From contig LATX02000035.1 of NCBI GenBank assembly GCA_001466705.2, positions 744,001 to 808,000 of the forward strand: DNA of 64,000 nt, read 5' to 3'. Positions 35,808 to 49,108 of the stretch are shown piece after piece. A model generated the notes under the pieces. It did not search any database and was not told the DNA's origin. It saw nothing but the letters and a program-made list of their open reading frames with translations. Position numbers and translations under genes: made by a program. The DNA is from Moniliophthora roreri. Taxonomy: Eukaryota > Basidiomycota > Agaricomycetes > Agaricales > Marasmiaceae. The number at the start of each line of letters is the position of its first letter. The stretch's first letter is position 1.

Positions 35808-38800
35808 ATGTCGTCATATACACCACTGCCTTGCAGTTCGACTGCGATGGGCCTCATACAGACCATTTTTGGGTTCCATTCGATCCCAGTGTCGACGGTG
35901 CTCGTGCTCATCTATGCTATCGTATGGCTCTCTGTGTATATCACGGACCAGTTGGCCGCTGTTCCGGCCAACTTGCCAGGCAAAATCAACCTCACTGAGG
36001 CGTATCTTGACCTAGAGAGGTTGACTCTACGACCTCATCCTTACAACTCACATGCAAACGATGATGTACGGGACTTCATTTTGGACACCATCACCAAACG
36101 CAATCCAAATGTTGAGATTGTATACGACACAAACAGTACCGGAACATGGGTTGGAGCTACAGTCGTCGGTGTCCCTGCGATGGCATCTTACTTTGAAGGC
36201 AATAATATCCTGGTTCGGATACCAGGAACGGCGGAGCAGAGCACGCCAGGTGTTCTATTTTCAGCTCATTGGGATTCGGTATCGACAGCACCGGGAGCAA
36301 CCGACGATGGAATTGCTGTCAGCATACTCATCCAACTCGTATCCTTCTTCCATAAACACCCTCCCCGACGTACGGTCATATTCAACATCAACAATGGTGA
36401 AGAGGATGGCCTTCACGGTGCACATGCGTTCTTATTGCATCCTTGGGCATCGGAAGTTCGCGATTTCGTGAACCTAGAGGGCGCAGCAGCGGGGGGACCT
36501 GTTTTACCATTCAGGGCTACGGGAGAAAGCATTATGCGTGCATATCGCAAAGGAGTAGGCAATGTGCATGCAAATGTTCTCTCGGCCGACGCTTTTGAAC
36601 GTGGAGTGGTCAGATCCGGGACGGACTATCAGGTATATACCGCGGATGAGATGAGAGGTGTGGATCTCGCGTTTTACAGAGGAAGAGCACGATATCATAC
36701 AAAATATGACGCCGTTCCATGGACAGAAGGAAGGGAAAGGGCCGTTTGGAGCATGATTGAAGCTGCATACGGCACGGGTGCCACTTTGGCCAACGAGGGC
36801 AGCGTCGAAGCTAGTCTTCCTGCGGAACGCAAGGGAGTCTGGTTTGATCTTTTTGGGAGCGCGTTGTTGTTGTTCACTCTTGACTCAATGTTCGTGTTCA
36901 ATATTGTCACGCTGGTCGTTGGGCCCATTGTTTTGCTCTTACTGCTGACCTTACAAGTCGCTGTGAGCCGGAAGCGGACAAGGAGCGGACAATGGTTAGT
37001 CTTTAGCTCAACACCGATGGCCCGTGCGTTGTGGACTAGCGCCAGATACTGGTTTGCCCTTATCGTTGTTGTTGGTGTACAGGCAGGTTGGGTTGCAGGC
37101 TGGGTCAAGTTGAATCCCTTCGTAAGTATGCTTTATGTTCAAAGGGTAGACGTAGTATTCATGCTTCTCATACCCTTGCATAGATGGTCCACACCTATCC
37201 ATATACAGTCCTCACCTCTTCATTCACGCTTTCTTTCCTCATTTTTACGTTCGTCGTGAATGTGCCACTTCCTGCCAAGATGACCGGTAATACACAGCAT
37301 CTTTCTCCTTCACCACTTCCCTTGCTACTCCATACCTATTTCCTCACATATGTCCTTCTCATAGTCTCGACTGTGGGAATCTCGAAGCTCCACATATCTG
37401 GATCCTACTTCATCACTGCCTGGAACCTGCTCATATGGGTGGCTTGCGTCTTTGGCGTCATTTTTGGCAAAGGCGGTCTAGTTTTCTCCGGGAAACAGAC
37501 CTTTGTCATCTCTGAGGAGGATTTGAATGAGGAAAGCGACGAATTAAGGTCTGCTTCCGCAGGTCTATCTGAAGATAGACAAGGACAAGCTCCGGAAGAA
37601 AATGTAAATGCGACGGAACGTACCCCTCTTCTATCCAGGTCCGATTCAACGTCTTCACATACACCACCCAAATCCATCGAGCCGGATACGCAGGTACATG
37701 CCACTGAACTCCAAACAACGTACACTTGGCTCCCTCTTATACTCATTGTTCTTCCACTTCCTCTTGTCCTACTATCTCAGATCACCATCATCCTCGTTGG
37801 CGCGCTTCCGCAGACTCTGGCAGACGGGAATAGTGCATTAGCTGTTTATATTCCCCTCGCTGGAATAGCGGGAGTTGCCGGACTATTCGGCTGGCCATTC
37901 GTCATTTGTGGAAGTAGTTCCCCGGAGAATAACAAAGGGCTATACATGGGAGGTCTGCATCGATACGTCGTGTTATTGTTGATTGTGGTGTTCGTTGTAA
38001 CGACTCTCCCTGGATGGCTTGCCGGAGGCTTCTATGGTGATATAGCGGACCGAGGGCTGACGCGCTGGACAGAGTCTCATGGGCTATACCCACCTTTCGG
38101 GCCAGAAACTCCACTCAAAGTCTTCTTCCAGCAGACCGTAGAGCTATCTCCTCCTGAGATCACTCAAAATGACGGTCATATTTTGACTATCCAACATGAG
38201 AGCGGTAATACGACCGTCAAGATGGAGACAACATTGACAGCTTCAGGAGAGTTCCTTGAACATTGGATTGTGCCTCGGATTCCATCTGCATTGACAGCAA
38301 TTACGAGAGCAAAAGGTGGTGTCACATGTTCGTCCCTGGGTGTTGATCCTAGGAAGATAGGACTCAGCAAGTGTGCATGGCCCAGCGGAGAGGGTATGAT
38401 CCCGGAACCTGGGAGCGATGACAGCGACGACAATGATGATGGGGGGCCGTGGCATTGGAGGACATCTCCCAATCCTTGGTTCTCTGCTAACATCCGCAAC
38501 CAGCTTTTCAATGACTCTTCTGCACCTCATACCATGCATCCTGTTCGCGGTGCATCTATCTTTATTCGAGGCACCAACACCCGTAATTGCCGCGTGTACT
38601 TTGATCAGCCCGTAGCGCGGTACCGTGTCAGAGATTCGGAGCACGGCCTCGACGTCAGCTGGGATACTCAGAAGGGATACTCAGTCCCGGAAACCGGACT
38701 TAACGAAGTGAGCTTGTGGAGCAGAGACTGGGGGAAGAACTTTGTGCTTGATGTGATATGGAAAGAACAGGACCTAGGTTTTGGTGTGCAAGCTACGCAA

Positions 38801-39058
38801 AAGCCATTCCACAGCCAAAGGCAGACCCAGAGGACAGGGAAAGTTGCGTGTGAGTGGGCAGAGTACGAGAGTGGAATGGCAGGACTTGAAAGGACTGTTC
38901 CACCCGGTACACCAATGAAGAGTTCCGACTCGAAGCTTGAGGCCAAGATACCCGCATTTGAGGAGATATTATCGTTCCTGCCTCGTTGGGCCGTTGTATC
39001 CAAGTTGACGGATGGATTGGTGGAAGTATGGCAGACTTTTGGATACACGATACTGTAG
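35808..39058 (+). CDS. PFF1: vacuolar membrane M28 metalloprotease (Pff1-like)
   Basis: Zinc aminopeptidase-like protein of the vacuole membrane, about 1060 residues. One N-terminal membrane helix (VSTVLVLIYAIVWLSVYI) is followed by the lumenal M28 domain with all zinc-site regions: SAHWDSVSTAPGATDDGIAV, NINNGEEDGLHGAHAFL, FVNLEGAAAGGP and FYRGRARYHTKYDAVPW. Then come about eight further membrane segments (FGSALLLFTLDSMFVFNIVT, ITIILVGALP and others), interrupted by an acidic Ser-rich cytosolic loop, and a large lumenal C-terminal domain. A single intron lies at 37122-37183 between LNPF and MVHTYPYTVLTS. The first ATG is used; a second in-frame Met lies 13 codons later. The MITE sits directly upstream. 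Confidence 0.9.
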
Positions 39059-39242
39059 CATACAGAGTTACCATATGAGCGTTCCTCCGTTTTTGACGAG
39101 CAATTCACGACTGCATTACCTTGATTATTGTGTTCATCGTCCTTTCTGGTGTCATTTTGCTCTTATTACCGTTTCATTGTACATTATGTACCATTACATC
39201 TAGTCCCTATATCTACATTGCTCTCCATCCATGCCGTCAGAT

Positions 39243-40958
39243 CTAAATCCATTGCCCTATCTTTCCTCTATGCCCTCCATAAACCAAAACGCCAAGACCA
39301 AGTGAAAATAGTATAGACGGCCAGTGCAGGCCATCGAGATGTACACCGCTGGCCTGTTCCAAGCCTTTTGTGCTGTTCATCCACATGATACCTAATACGC
39401 TGGCTAGTGGCTGCAGGACTGCCATTACACCAGTAGTAGAAAGGCTCATGACGCCTTGTTTACCCCGATAATCTGCACGATACTTTTCCGTCCAGAGACG
39501 GATCGTCGAGTGTCCAAAAAGTACAATGCATCCGGCTGATGCCAGAGGTATTTGTACCAAGGTAACGAGTGGAATCGCTATGAACAAAAAGAGAACGAGG
39601 AATAACACTGCGGAAACCAGTTGGATTGGTAGAAGAGGTACACCAACCCAACTTGGATGAGCTCGCGCTAGTGCAGACATAAATGGATGTGAGTAGATCG
39701 CAGGACCGACGAATAAGAACTTCCCATCGTTCTTCATCTCCTGCGTCAGTGGTCTTCCGTAGCAGCATCCGTAGCAATGGCAGCCAATACGAGAGAAAAA
39801 CTCGTACAGAGGCAAACCAACAGCCAACGCACCGCAAAATGCGTCTATACTGGGAATAGCTCCAATATGGTACAGGTAGGATGATGAAACTGCAGCACCG
39901 GCTATTCCACCATGTAGCCAGAAGCCTGGTCGTAGACATGTGGAGATTGGTGCGTATACAAATTGTTTGAGACCGTCCTCAAAAATCAAGGAGAATATTC
40001 GCGCTCCAAGGACTGAGCAGGATATCACCTTGATGAGAGAATTGGACTCAGACGTGGGGCAGAGTGCGGATACGCATAGCGCAAGAGAAGAAAGAGAAAG
40101 ACCCATGAATAGTCCGTAAACGGTGAGATACCATTGGGACCCCAGTGCATTGAACGTGATATGGTATGGTTGGTGTTCGGATTGGAAAGAGATAATTGGC
40201 GGCGAGCTTGTCAATGAGTTCTGTGGAGGGGTGGTTCGCGTGACGTTCCTACGAATAGTCCTAAGCTGTCGAATCACGTAGGCAATGCAGAAAGCTGCAT
40301 GAGCCACCATCATGGTGAACGCGGCATTTAATTCCATCTGTGACATCCTCTGTGTTCCTTCACCAATCCAGACGATGTAGAAAGAATAAATCATTGCTGG
40401 AAAACGCAGTAGCACGTATTGGAGGAGATTGAAAACGACCAAAGCCTGATGGATCGTCTTTGAAAGCGGCGTACCACTGTCAGAATCCGCTTTCTGCCCC
40501 GTACCCTCCCTGTAATCCCGATAAGCCGACAGCATCCACACGAAATCACCTGGAATCTCCGAGACCAGGCTTGCGAACAGCACCAAAACCGGTCGATACG
40601 GCCATCTCAGGGTGACTGTCGAACATAAAGCGAGCAAGCCTCCAAGATGATGTACAACGTAAAGTTCGTACAAATCGAGTCGGTTTAGCTCGGAAACCCA
40701 TAATACACCCCGACCTACGAAGCAGACTTTCGCGTCAAAATCGTCACCCTGAGTGAATGCTGCACGAAAGCACGCTGGAGTCGTTATCACTGTTATAAGA
40801 GCGCCCATCGCAATACCAGTGAAAACGGGGAGCTTATGTGAGAAATAGAGATAATCGAAAAACGGTTTGGCTTGACGAATGAAGAGGGCTTTGATGCATC
40901 TTTCGAAGAGGTAGTAAATGACGAGGAGAACGAGGATTTCAGCCGCACTATCCTCCAT
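39243..40958 (-). CDS. intronless TLC-like/Lgt-like fusion membrane protein
   Basis: 571 residues, polytopic, no intron. Residues about 85-200 resemble a TLC (TRAM-LAG1-CLN8) lipid-sensing/synthesis domain: YELYVVHHLGGLLAL with the His pair at 103-104, LFASLVSEIPGDFVW and LQYVLLRFPAMIYSFYIVW. Residues about 275-525 resemble bacterial prolipoprotein diacylglyceryl transferase: GARIFSLIFEDG, then FWLHGGIAGA (HGG at 349-351), RIGCHCYGCCYGRPL (390-404, compare bacterial RxGCFLxGCCYGxPT), PLLPIQLVSAVLFL (compare HPSQLYE) and RADYRGKQGVMSLST (compare FLRGDxRGxLSxSQ). A hydrophilic linker (about 235-275) joins the halves. Eukaryotes lack the lipoprotein pathway, so the reaction and substrate are unknown; a lipid-headgroup or acyl transfer is inference. 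Confidence 0.75.
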   Translation of the reverse strand: MEDSAAEILVLLVIYYLFERCIKALFIRQAKPFFDYLYFSHKLPVFTGIAMGALITVITTPACFRAAFTQGDDFDAKVCFVGRGVLWVSELNRLDLYELYVVHHLGGLLALCSTVTLRWPYRPVLVLFASLVSEIPGDFVWMLSAYRDYREGTGQKADSDSGTPLSKTIHQALVVFNLLQYVLLRFPAMIYSFYIVWIGEGTQRMSQMELNAAFTMMVAHAAFCIAYVIRQLRTIRRNVTRTTPPQNSLTSSPPIISFQSEHQPYHITFNALGSQWYLTVYGLFMGLSLSSLALCVSALCPTSESNSLIKVISCSVLGARIFSLIFEDGLKQFVYAPISTCLRPGFWLHGGIAGAAVSSSYLYHIGAIPSIDAFCGALAVGLPLYEFFSRIGCHCYGCCYGRPLTQEMKNDGKFLFVGPAIYSHPFMSALARAHPSWVGVPLLPIQLVSAVLFLVLFLFIAIPLVTLVQIPLASAGCIVLFGHSTIRLWTEKYRADYRGKQGVMSLSTTGVMAVLQPLASVLGIMWMNSTKGLEQASGVHLDGLHWPSILFSLGLGVLVYGGHRGKIGQWI

Positions 40959-41315
40959 GCTGGGAGAAGGGTGAACTGGGAAGGGCAGACAAGGCCATGC
41001 TCATGGTGAAGAGCTCATAAAACCATACAAGTCTTGAATTTTGATAACCCCGGAAGAAGGGCCAACACTGATGGAAGGTTGACCGCAAGCACCGCAGAGG
41101 CTAGGAATGGCTGGGAATTGCGCCCAAATGGAGAGCTCGGGGTGCGGCAGTTTCTGAGAGTCAATCACCTTCACTTCCCACGGAGAGCTCTTGCATATAG
41201 ACTCGCTGAGAACTGTACCTATTCTGGCTGTAAAAATGGAATGTACTCCCAATACAAATAAGTGTTAAACTATTAGAGTTTCAACTATGTGCCAATGGTT
41301 CCACATCGCAACGGA
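40959..41315. other. intergenic
   Basis: Upstream of the fusion gene and downstream of U2AF2. An 83-codon antisense frame at 41001-41252 has no recognisable content and is not called. Confidence 0.45.
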
Positions 41316-43513
41316 CTACGATGAGGGCAAAGGCGGAGGCGCCTCTGGCTGAGGCGCAAAAATGAGGTTCAGTGGCGGTGTCGTTTGACTGTCCTCGCTC
41401 AAGAGCGTCGCCACTATCGATCTTCCAGCAAAAGACCGCCCAGCTAAACTCTTCAATGCCTTGGCAGCACTCTCCCCATCCACATACTTGACATACACTC
41501 GGCCAACACCAGCAGCTTCGTCCGCCCTCGCAGCTGCTTGCGGATCCATACCCGAGTCCCCAGGCGCCCACTTTTTGTCCTTCTTGATCGGACGCGGAAT
41601 CCTCAAATCCTCCAGCTTGCCAAAGCCTGAACACTCCTCCTTTACGTCTTCGTACAAATCCCCGTACTCTTCGTCGTCAACCAAATCGTCGGGCGTCACC
41701 ATGTTCAACATAAGCAAAATGCGAGCGTCACCAGCGCTTTCGCCTGCAGGCATGATGGGACGAGGTATTTCGGGCATTTCGTCGTAGGGAATGTCAGGGT
41801 TGGGAATCATGCCGGGTGTACCCGGTTTAGCGCCAACGGATGCACGCTGAACAACAAGATAACGGTCGCCGAGCTCCATTCCGTTCAAGCTCTGAATAGC
41901 AACGTCTGTGACATTTGGGTCAACATATTCAAAGAATGCGAAGCCCTGTAAGGATATGATCAGACGGGGAAACGCAATTTGTGAGGAATCGGGTTCCGAC
42001 CTTGGAAGGACCATTGCCGTTCTCCCTGACCAAGTTGAAGGCCTTGAGCTCGCCGAAACTCTTCAACAGTTCCATGACATTCTCCTCATTGAGGTACGTT
42101 GGCAAACCACCAACGAACACCTTATTAATAGAATCGGGAACATTGGTCGAGACGACACCCGGTACGTGTACATTGGGTTGAGCAACCATGTCACCACCAT
42201 AGTCTTTGGGTCTACGGATCTTGAGTGGTCCGTTGATGAAGATGATACCGTCAAAGGCCATGGCTGAGGTGGCATCCTCAGCGCTACGGAACTAGACCAG
42301 AAATCAGAAAGGCTCAATAACAGTGAAGGAGAGAGAGAGAGAGAGAGCATACTTCGACAAATGCATAATTCTTTTCATAATTGCACTGCACAGCGAGCAC
42401 TGGATTTCCAGGTGCACCTGTACCAATGTTCATTTCTGCCATTTTTTGGTTGAAGAACTCGGCGAGATTCTGCTCGGTTACTTCGGGAGTAATGCTTCCG
42501 ATGTAAAGTCTTCGAGATTGCCGTGACAAGTTGGGGTTGCTTCCAATACCCATACCGAATGTCTGAACAGGCATTGGCGGCGGGAGACCCGGAATACCTA
42601 ATATTGGTGGAATTTGGGTACGGTTCGCTCCAGGCAGATTGAATAGGCCTGGAAACAAAACTTCCTTAGAAATGGAATCTTGCAATTATGATTCTACCGC
42701 ACCTGTTTGTTTCGCTTGCATAGCAGTATACTGCTCATAACCTGGAGCATGTACATCCCAACCAGAAGCTTTTCGTCTTCGCTGAGACAGAGGTACGGCA
42801 CCTTCAGGTGTTGGTGACCTCCTTTCCGGCGTACCCAATCCGTCTTTTCTGCCTCTGCCACCACCGCCACCGCCGCCGCCTCCTCCTCCTCTTTCCTCTC
42901 GTCCGCGACGTTCACCTCGGCCCTCGTCATCACGACCTCCTCGATGTTCTCGGCGCCGGTCATCATCATGATGTGCCCTACGCGGTGGGCGGTCATCATA
43001 GTCACGATAGCGGTCTCTGTCTCTGTCCCTCCTATCCCTGTCTCTATCTCTATCCCTGTCTCGACGATCGTCACCTCTTCTACCATACCGTTCGGCCCTG
43101 TCTCCACGTTCGCGGTCTCGGTGGTGATGATTTCCTCCGTCTCTTTCATCATGTCTCGAGGAACGATGGCGCTCGGAGCGGTCTGTAAAAGAAGAAAAAG
43201 GCCGAAGCTAGAGTAAGTAACCTCGACTTTGGTGATTCTGTATATCGAGGGCATGCGGGCGAAAGCGAGACGATGATTGTGGCGGGTTGTTAATGGGCTA
43301 AGCTAGCTACATGGTGCATGCAATAGGGGAGGAAAAAGTGGGAGAAAAATTGCACCATGAGTCCATCATTCAACACTTCAAGAAGGGAGGAAACGGACAA
43401 GAAGAGAGGATTTCCGTTGGAGTTCCCGGGTATTCTCGAGTGCATGCTGGTCGAGGGGTTACAGACCTAAAATAAAAATAAAAAAGATACTCACCGTGGT
43501 CTTCCGTTGGCAT
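41316..43513 (-). CDS. U2AF2: splicing factor U2AF large subunit
   Basis: Binds the polypyrimidine tract at 3' splice sites with the U2AF small subunit. The first exon is tiny (MPTEDH, ATG 43513). The second encodes a charged region: RDRDRDRDRDRRDRDRDRY repeats, a run of ten glycines and TPERRSPTPEGAVPLSQRRR. This replaces the usual RS domain. Three RRM-type domains follow: RRLYIGSITPEVTEQNLAEF with NYAFVEFRSAEDATSAMAFD, then NKVFVGGLPTYLNEENVMEL with GFAFFEYVDP, and a C-terminal UHM (LMLNMVTPDDLVDDEEYGDL, then GRVYVKYVDGESAAKALKSL). About five introns. It shares a 125-bp divergent promoter with FIS1. Confidence 0.93.
42857..43078 (-). repeat. low-complexity coding repeats in U2AF2
   Basis: A degenerate CGAGAC/AGAGAC hexamer array (43010-43066) encodes alternating Arg-Asp, and a GGN run (about 42858-42890) encodes polyglycine. 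Confidence 0.7.
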
Positions 43514-43638
43514 TGTTTGCTACGATGTTGTGGTAGAGGAGAGAAAGCTTGCTCAAGCTTGTTCAGACTCCGCTTGTCAACCAATATCAACAACCGACGT
43601 CGCCGTGCATCGTGCCGCAATCACTTCTCGTATTTACA

Positions 43639-44336
43639 ATGTCCACTCTTGAACTCCCGTACGCAGCAGACGCAGAAGATTCTCTTTCTTTTGAGAATTT
43701 AGAGGTATAGTTGACTTGTAAACAAATTTTTAAAAAAAAGTTGCTGAATTTTTTTATTATTACCAGGTTCTGAGGTTACAATACGAAAGAGAATCACTGC
43801 AAGCACATGTAACAGTGCAGACCAAATTCAACTACGCTTGGGGACTGGTAAAGAGTCCTCTTAGAGAACATCAAGTGGAAGGCGTCAAGCTATTGCAAGG
43901 TCCGCAACAACCAGTCTCCAGTCCTTTTCACCTGAATCATAACTGACGACTGCACCACAGAACTTTACCGGTCTGAACCGAAGCGGCGGAGAGAATGTCT
44001 ATATTATCTCGCACTAGGTCACTACAAGATGGGTAATTATGAAGAAGCCAGGAAGTTCAACGGTACGTTCAAGTCAAAATCGCTTTACTCTGCCTTGTTG
44101 ACCCGTTTCTATAGAACTCCTTCTCGAGAAAGAGCCTACAAATTTGCAAGCAATAAGCCTGGGTCAGCTCATAGAGAAGGGTGTCACAAAAGGTGCGTAC
44201 ATCGAAAATCTTGTCTAATATTGCTACTCACACTTCAGTATCAGAGGGCTATGTGGGTATGGCGCTGGTTGGTGGCGCTGCTGCACTCAGCGCATTGGCC
44301 ATAGCCAGTCTCATACGGCGAGCTACCCGCAAATAG
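43639..44336 (+). CDS. FIS1: mitochondrial fission protein Fis1
   Basis: Tail-anchored outer-membrane adaptor for mitochondrial and peroxisomal division. Starts [20 protein letters not shown] at 43639. The TPR-like bundle reads [40 protein letters not shown] and [20 protein letters not shown], then [19 protein letters not shown]. The C-terminus is a single membrane anchor with a basic end ([20 protein letters not shown], then IRRATRK), which is the mitochondrial tail-anchor pattern. Five exons with short introns; the one at about 43707-43766 is very AT-rich. Length (about 155 residues) matches the family. It converges on the argininosuccinate lyase gene. Confidence 0.93.
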
Positions 44337-44617
44337 TCGTTTCTGCCATCTTACTGACATTGCCGCACCGCCCCTTCCAATCTCTCTCCCGCCTATCAGA
44401 CCATCATGAAGATACAAACGACAACGAAGGCCGATCCACACGTTCACTTGAATGATGCCTCGGACGCTAATAATATTCGATCCTTACACACGCCCCATCT
44501 CATTTCCAATTATTCTACCTTTTTTACGATTTGTTGTCGCTCTCGATATGTTAACCATCATGTATTGCTACAGGAAGAATAGTGCAAGACGATTGAAGCC
44601 ATTCTTATTGCCGACCT

Positions 44618-46384
<1,767 letters not shown>

Positions 46385-46567
46385 GTTTCTTTCCAAGTTC
46401 AAAAATGGAGGGGTTATTAGAGGGTGAAGGCAAAGTGAAGGAGAGCGGTATGACTCGAAAGAAATTTATTGATGGGATCTATACATCGCGTAAATCCGAT
46501 AAATCCGGGCCTCGACACTGACCACTTCGTTCAGAGGCTCCATACCTTTAAAAAGCATACGAATAAT

Positions 46568-48828
46568 TTAAGCTTTATCTGCTCTAAGTAATGAGCCGGG
46601 CCCAAAACCTCTGTCTCGTCCCAACGCTTCATCCACAACCTTCATCATTGCCAGCACCTTTTCATCCTCGAACCTCTTTCCGACAATCTGTATCCCAACA
46701 GGCAAGCCCTTCATTCTAACAGGATCGTAGAACGGTTTCTTATCTTTATACATCAGCTTATGCAACGAATCACTTCCAGCCTCAGGACCACATTTTGTCC
46801 ATTCCTCTGTCAACGCGTCCTTGGCGGGGTTGACAAAAGTGACAGGAAGAGCTCCCACTGGACTATCAACCAGGTTGTAAAGAATTGTACTCGATGCCAG
46901 AGCGTTTAAGAAAGCAGCTCCACTATATGAAAATAATATGTCAGAGCAAGAGTGAATTCAAACCAGAAAAGCGACATACCCATGAGGCATTTGGGGCATT
47001 GACTGGACAGGTGCGATAATGCCATCTAATTCATGTTCATACCAAACCTAATACTCTTCAATGAGCACATTGGTCGGGACCTGAGTACTCTGTGTATACC
47101 TTATCATAGAACATCTTGATCCACTCATTTCGCTTCACTGAGAACTCTGAGAATTCGCCAAATGATTTGGTTCCAGCAGAGCGTAACACGCCCGCAAATT
47201 GCGGGTCGCCTTGAATTTTTTCCACGATCCACGCGGCGATCGCTCTCAAAAAGCCTGAAGAACAAGGAGGTTTGCGGGGTTAGCTCTCCACAGAGTAGTG
47301 TTTCGACCGTACCGGGTATTCGGGCACCATATACAGGTAGCCAAATGGCTTTGTCCTGTGAAGCTGCCAGTGAGTTGAGGGTTGACCTCTATGAGAAATG
47401 TGATTCTGACCATCGGGTCTGGGCCAAGGTGACTCGTAAGTTTCCTGTATCCGTCGGACGATGTAAGTCCCAAAAAGATGCCGGTAGCCTCAGCAACTGA
47501 GGGTTCATTCAATATCAACACGGAGCCCAAGATGAAAAGACTCACCTGAAGGTAGGTGGGTGAGTTCTATACAGTCATGTCCTTGTTTCTGAAGAGCTTC
47601 GACAGTTTCCAACACTGCTCGCTTATTTGCCGGGGAAGCTTTTGTGAAACCATCTACGCAGTTGGGTGAGTTTTGATCGCTGAGCATAGCTTTGAGCTAA
47701 CCTAAAGTATAGTATCCGAATTTGAGCTTCTTGGGTAGCACAACTTCATGATACGGCGTGGGAGTGAGCGTGTAGTCGGCATGGTTATCCGAGAGACCAT
47801 ATATTGATCTGCAAAATATGTCTAGCTCTTCTACGGATCTGCTCATAGGGCCCATCGTAACCTGAATGCCGTTGTCCCCATTGTTAGGTCCTGGAATAGG
47901 ATGTCAGCGAGACAGCGAAGGGCAACAAACATAGCGCCTACCCTTTGCACCAGAACGACTTATCCGACCAGCAGTCGGTTTTAGAGCGTAAACACCACAA
48001 TAACTTGTCGGAATACGCAGACTACCTCCAACGTCGCTTCCAAGTCCAAACACAGCGCCATCTAGAGCCAGTAGAGCAGCTTCTCCTCCTGAACTACCGC
48101 CGGATGTGTAGTCCTTGTTACGTGGGTTCAATGTTCGTCCCCATAATGGATTATAACATTCGAAGGAGAACATTGTCTGCGGGACGTTTGTCTTGATGAT
48201 AGGAACGGCGCCCAAAGCAATCAGTTGATCCACTACGACAGCATTCCTTTTCGCAGGATTGTTGGCCCATTGAGTGAATCCAATGGTTGAATCGAAACCG
48301 GCAACGTCATATTGATCCTGTGTCCAAGTGTCAAGAAAGGGGGAATGCATTAAGTGATCGTTGCATACTTTTAAGCTGAACGGAACACCATGAAATGGTC
48401 CTCGGATTCGTTTGGTTGACGCAAATTCTTCGTCCAATTCCTTTGCTCGCTCTAATGCCTGCTCGAACAGAACTGAAACGTGCGTTAGCAAAAAAATAGA
48501 AACATAGGGATAGTGGACGCACTTTCGGTAGCACAATTGGTCTGCTCATGAGCCTCGCTGGCACGAGCAATGTAAGCCCCGACAACTTGTGTGGCTGTCC
48601 ATTCTCCATTTTCAATCCTTGAGACAATTTCTTTCGCTAGAATAAAGCCAGGCTAAGCTGTATTTCAAATTGCCGTTGGGACTAGTTCTACTCACCGCCG
48701 GCTTTCAGGAATTTGTGATGTTCGTCAGTGTTGAAGACAGGAATCGAGGAAGATTTGAGAAGCCGCGCGCGCTCTGCCTTCTTGCTGTCAATAATGGACT
48801 GGTACTCAAAGCTCGAAAATGGCCACAT
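46568..48828 (-). CDS. amidase of the AS (amidase signature) family
   Basis: Hydrolase of the amidase signature family, similar to fungal acetamidases and fatty acid amide hydrolases. Starts MWPFSSFEYQSIIDSKKAER. The catalytic Lys is in GPFHGVPFSLKD and the catalytic Ser residues are in DYTSGGSSGGEAALLALDGA and GLGSDVGGSLRIP. The usual substrate-pocket loop FTQWANNPAKRNAVVVDQLI precedes these. The C-terminal part reads SLHKLMYKDKKPFYDPVRMK and GLPVGIQIVGKRFEDEKVLA, the typical ending, then LLRADKA. About ten introns. Substrate cannot be assigned. It is followed 184 bp later by the ARG4 start on the same strand, which is probably chance. Confidence 0.88.
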
Positions 48829-49108
48829 TGGCCGCCGGTTAGTGACTGCAGAAGGAGGCAGACGCAGGCCAAGTGTAGCACACGTTACAGCTTCCAAATG
48901 AACTTGCCGTCCCTGATGTCCGTCGCCGGTCACCAAATGTTCTGGCGTTTCTCTCCGTTTCCTCGTTTCTCTCACTGTGCTCTCGCTTTGTCCAACTCAA
49001 ATTCAAAGCAAAGTAAAAATTTAATGAAGGCGGTATAGACACGAAAATCAAGGAGCTCAAACGATCAAGTCCGTGCAAAGTTTCAGCTTCAGCATAGAAT
49101 ACTCGTTC

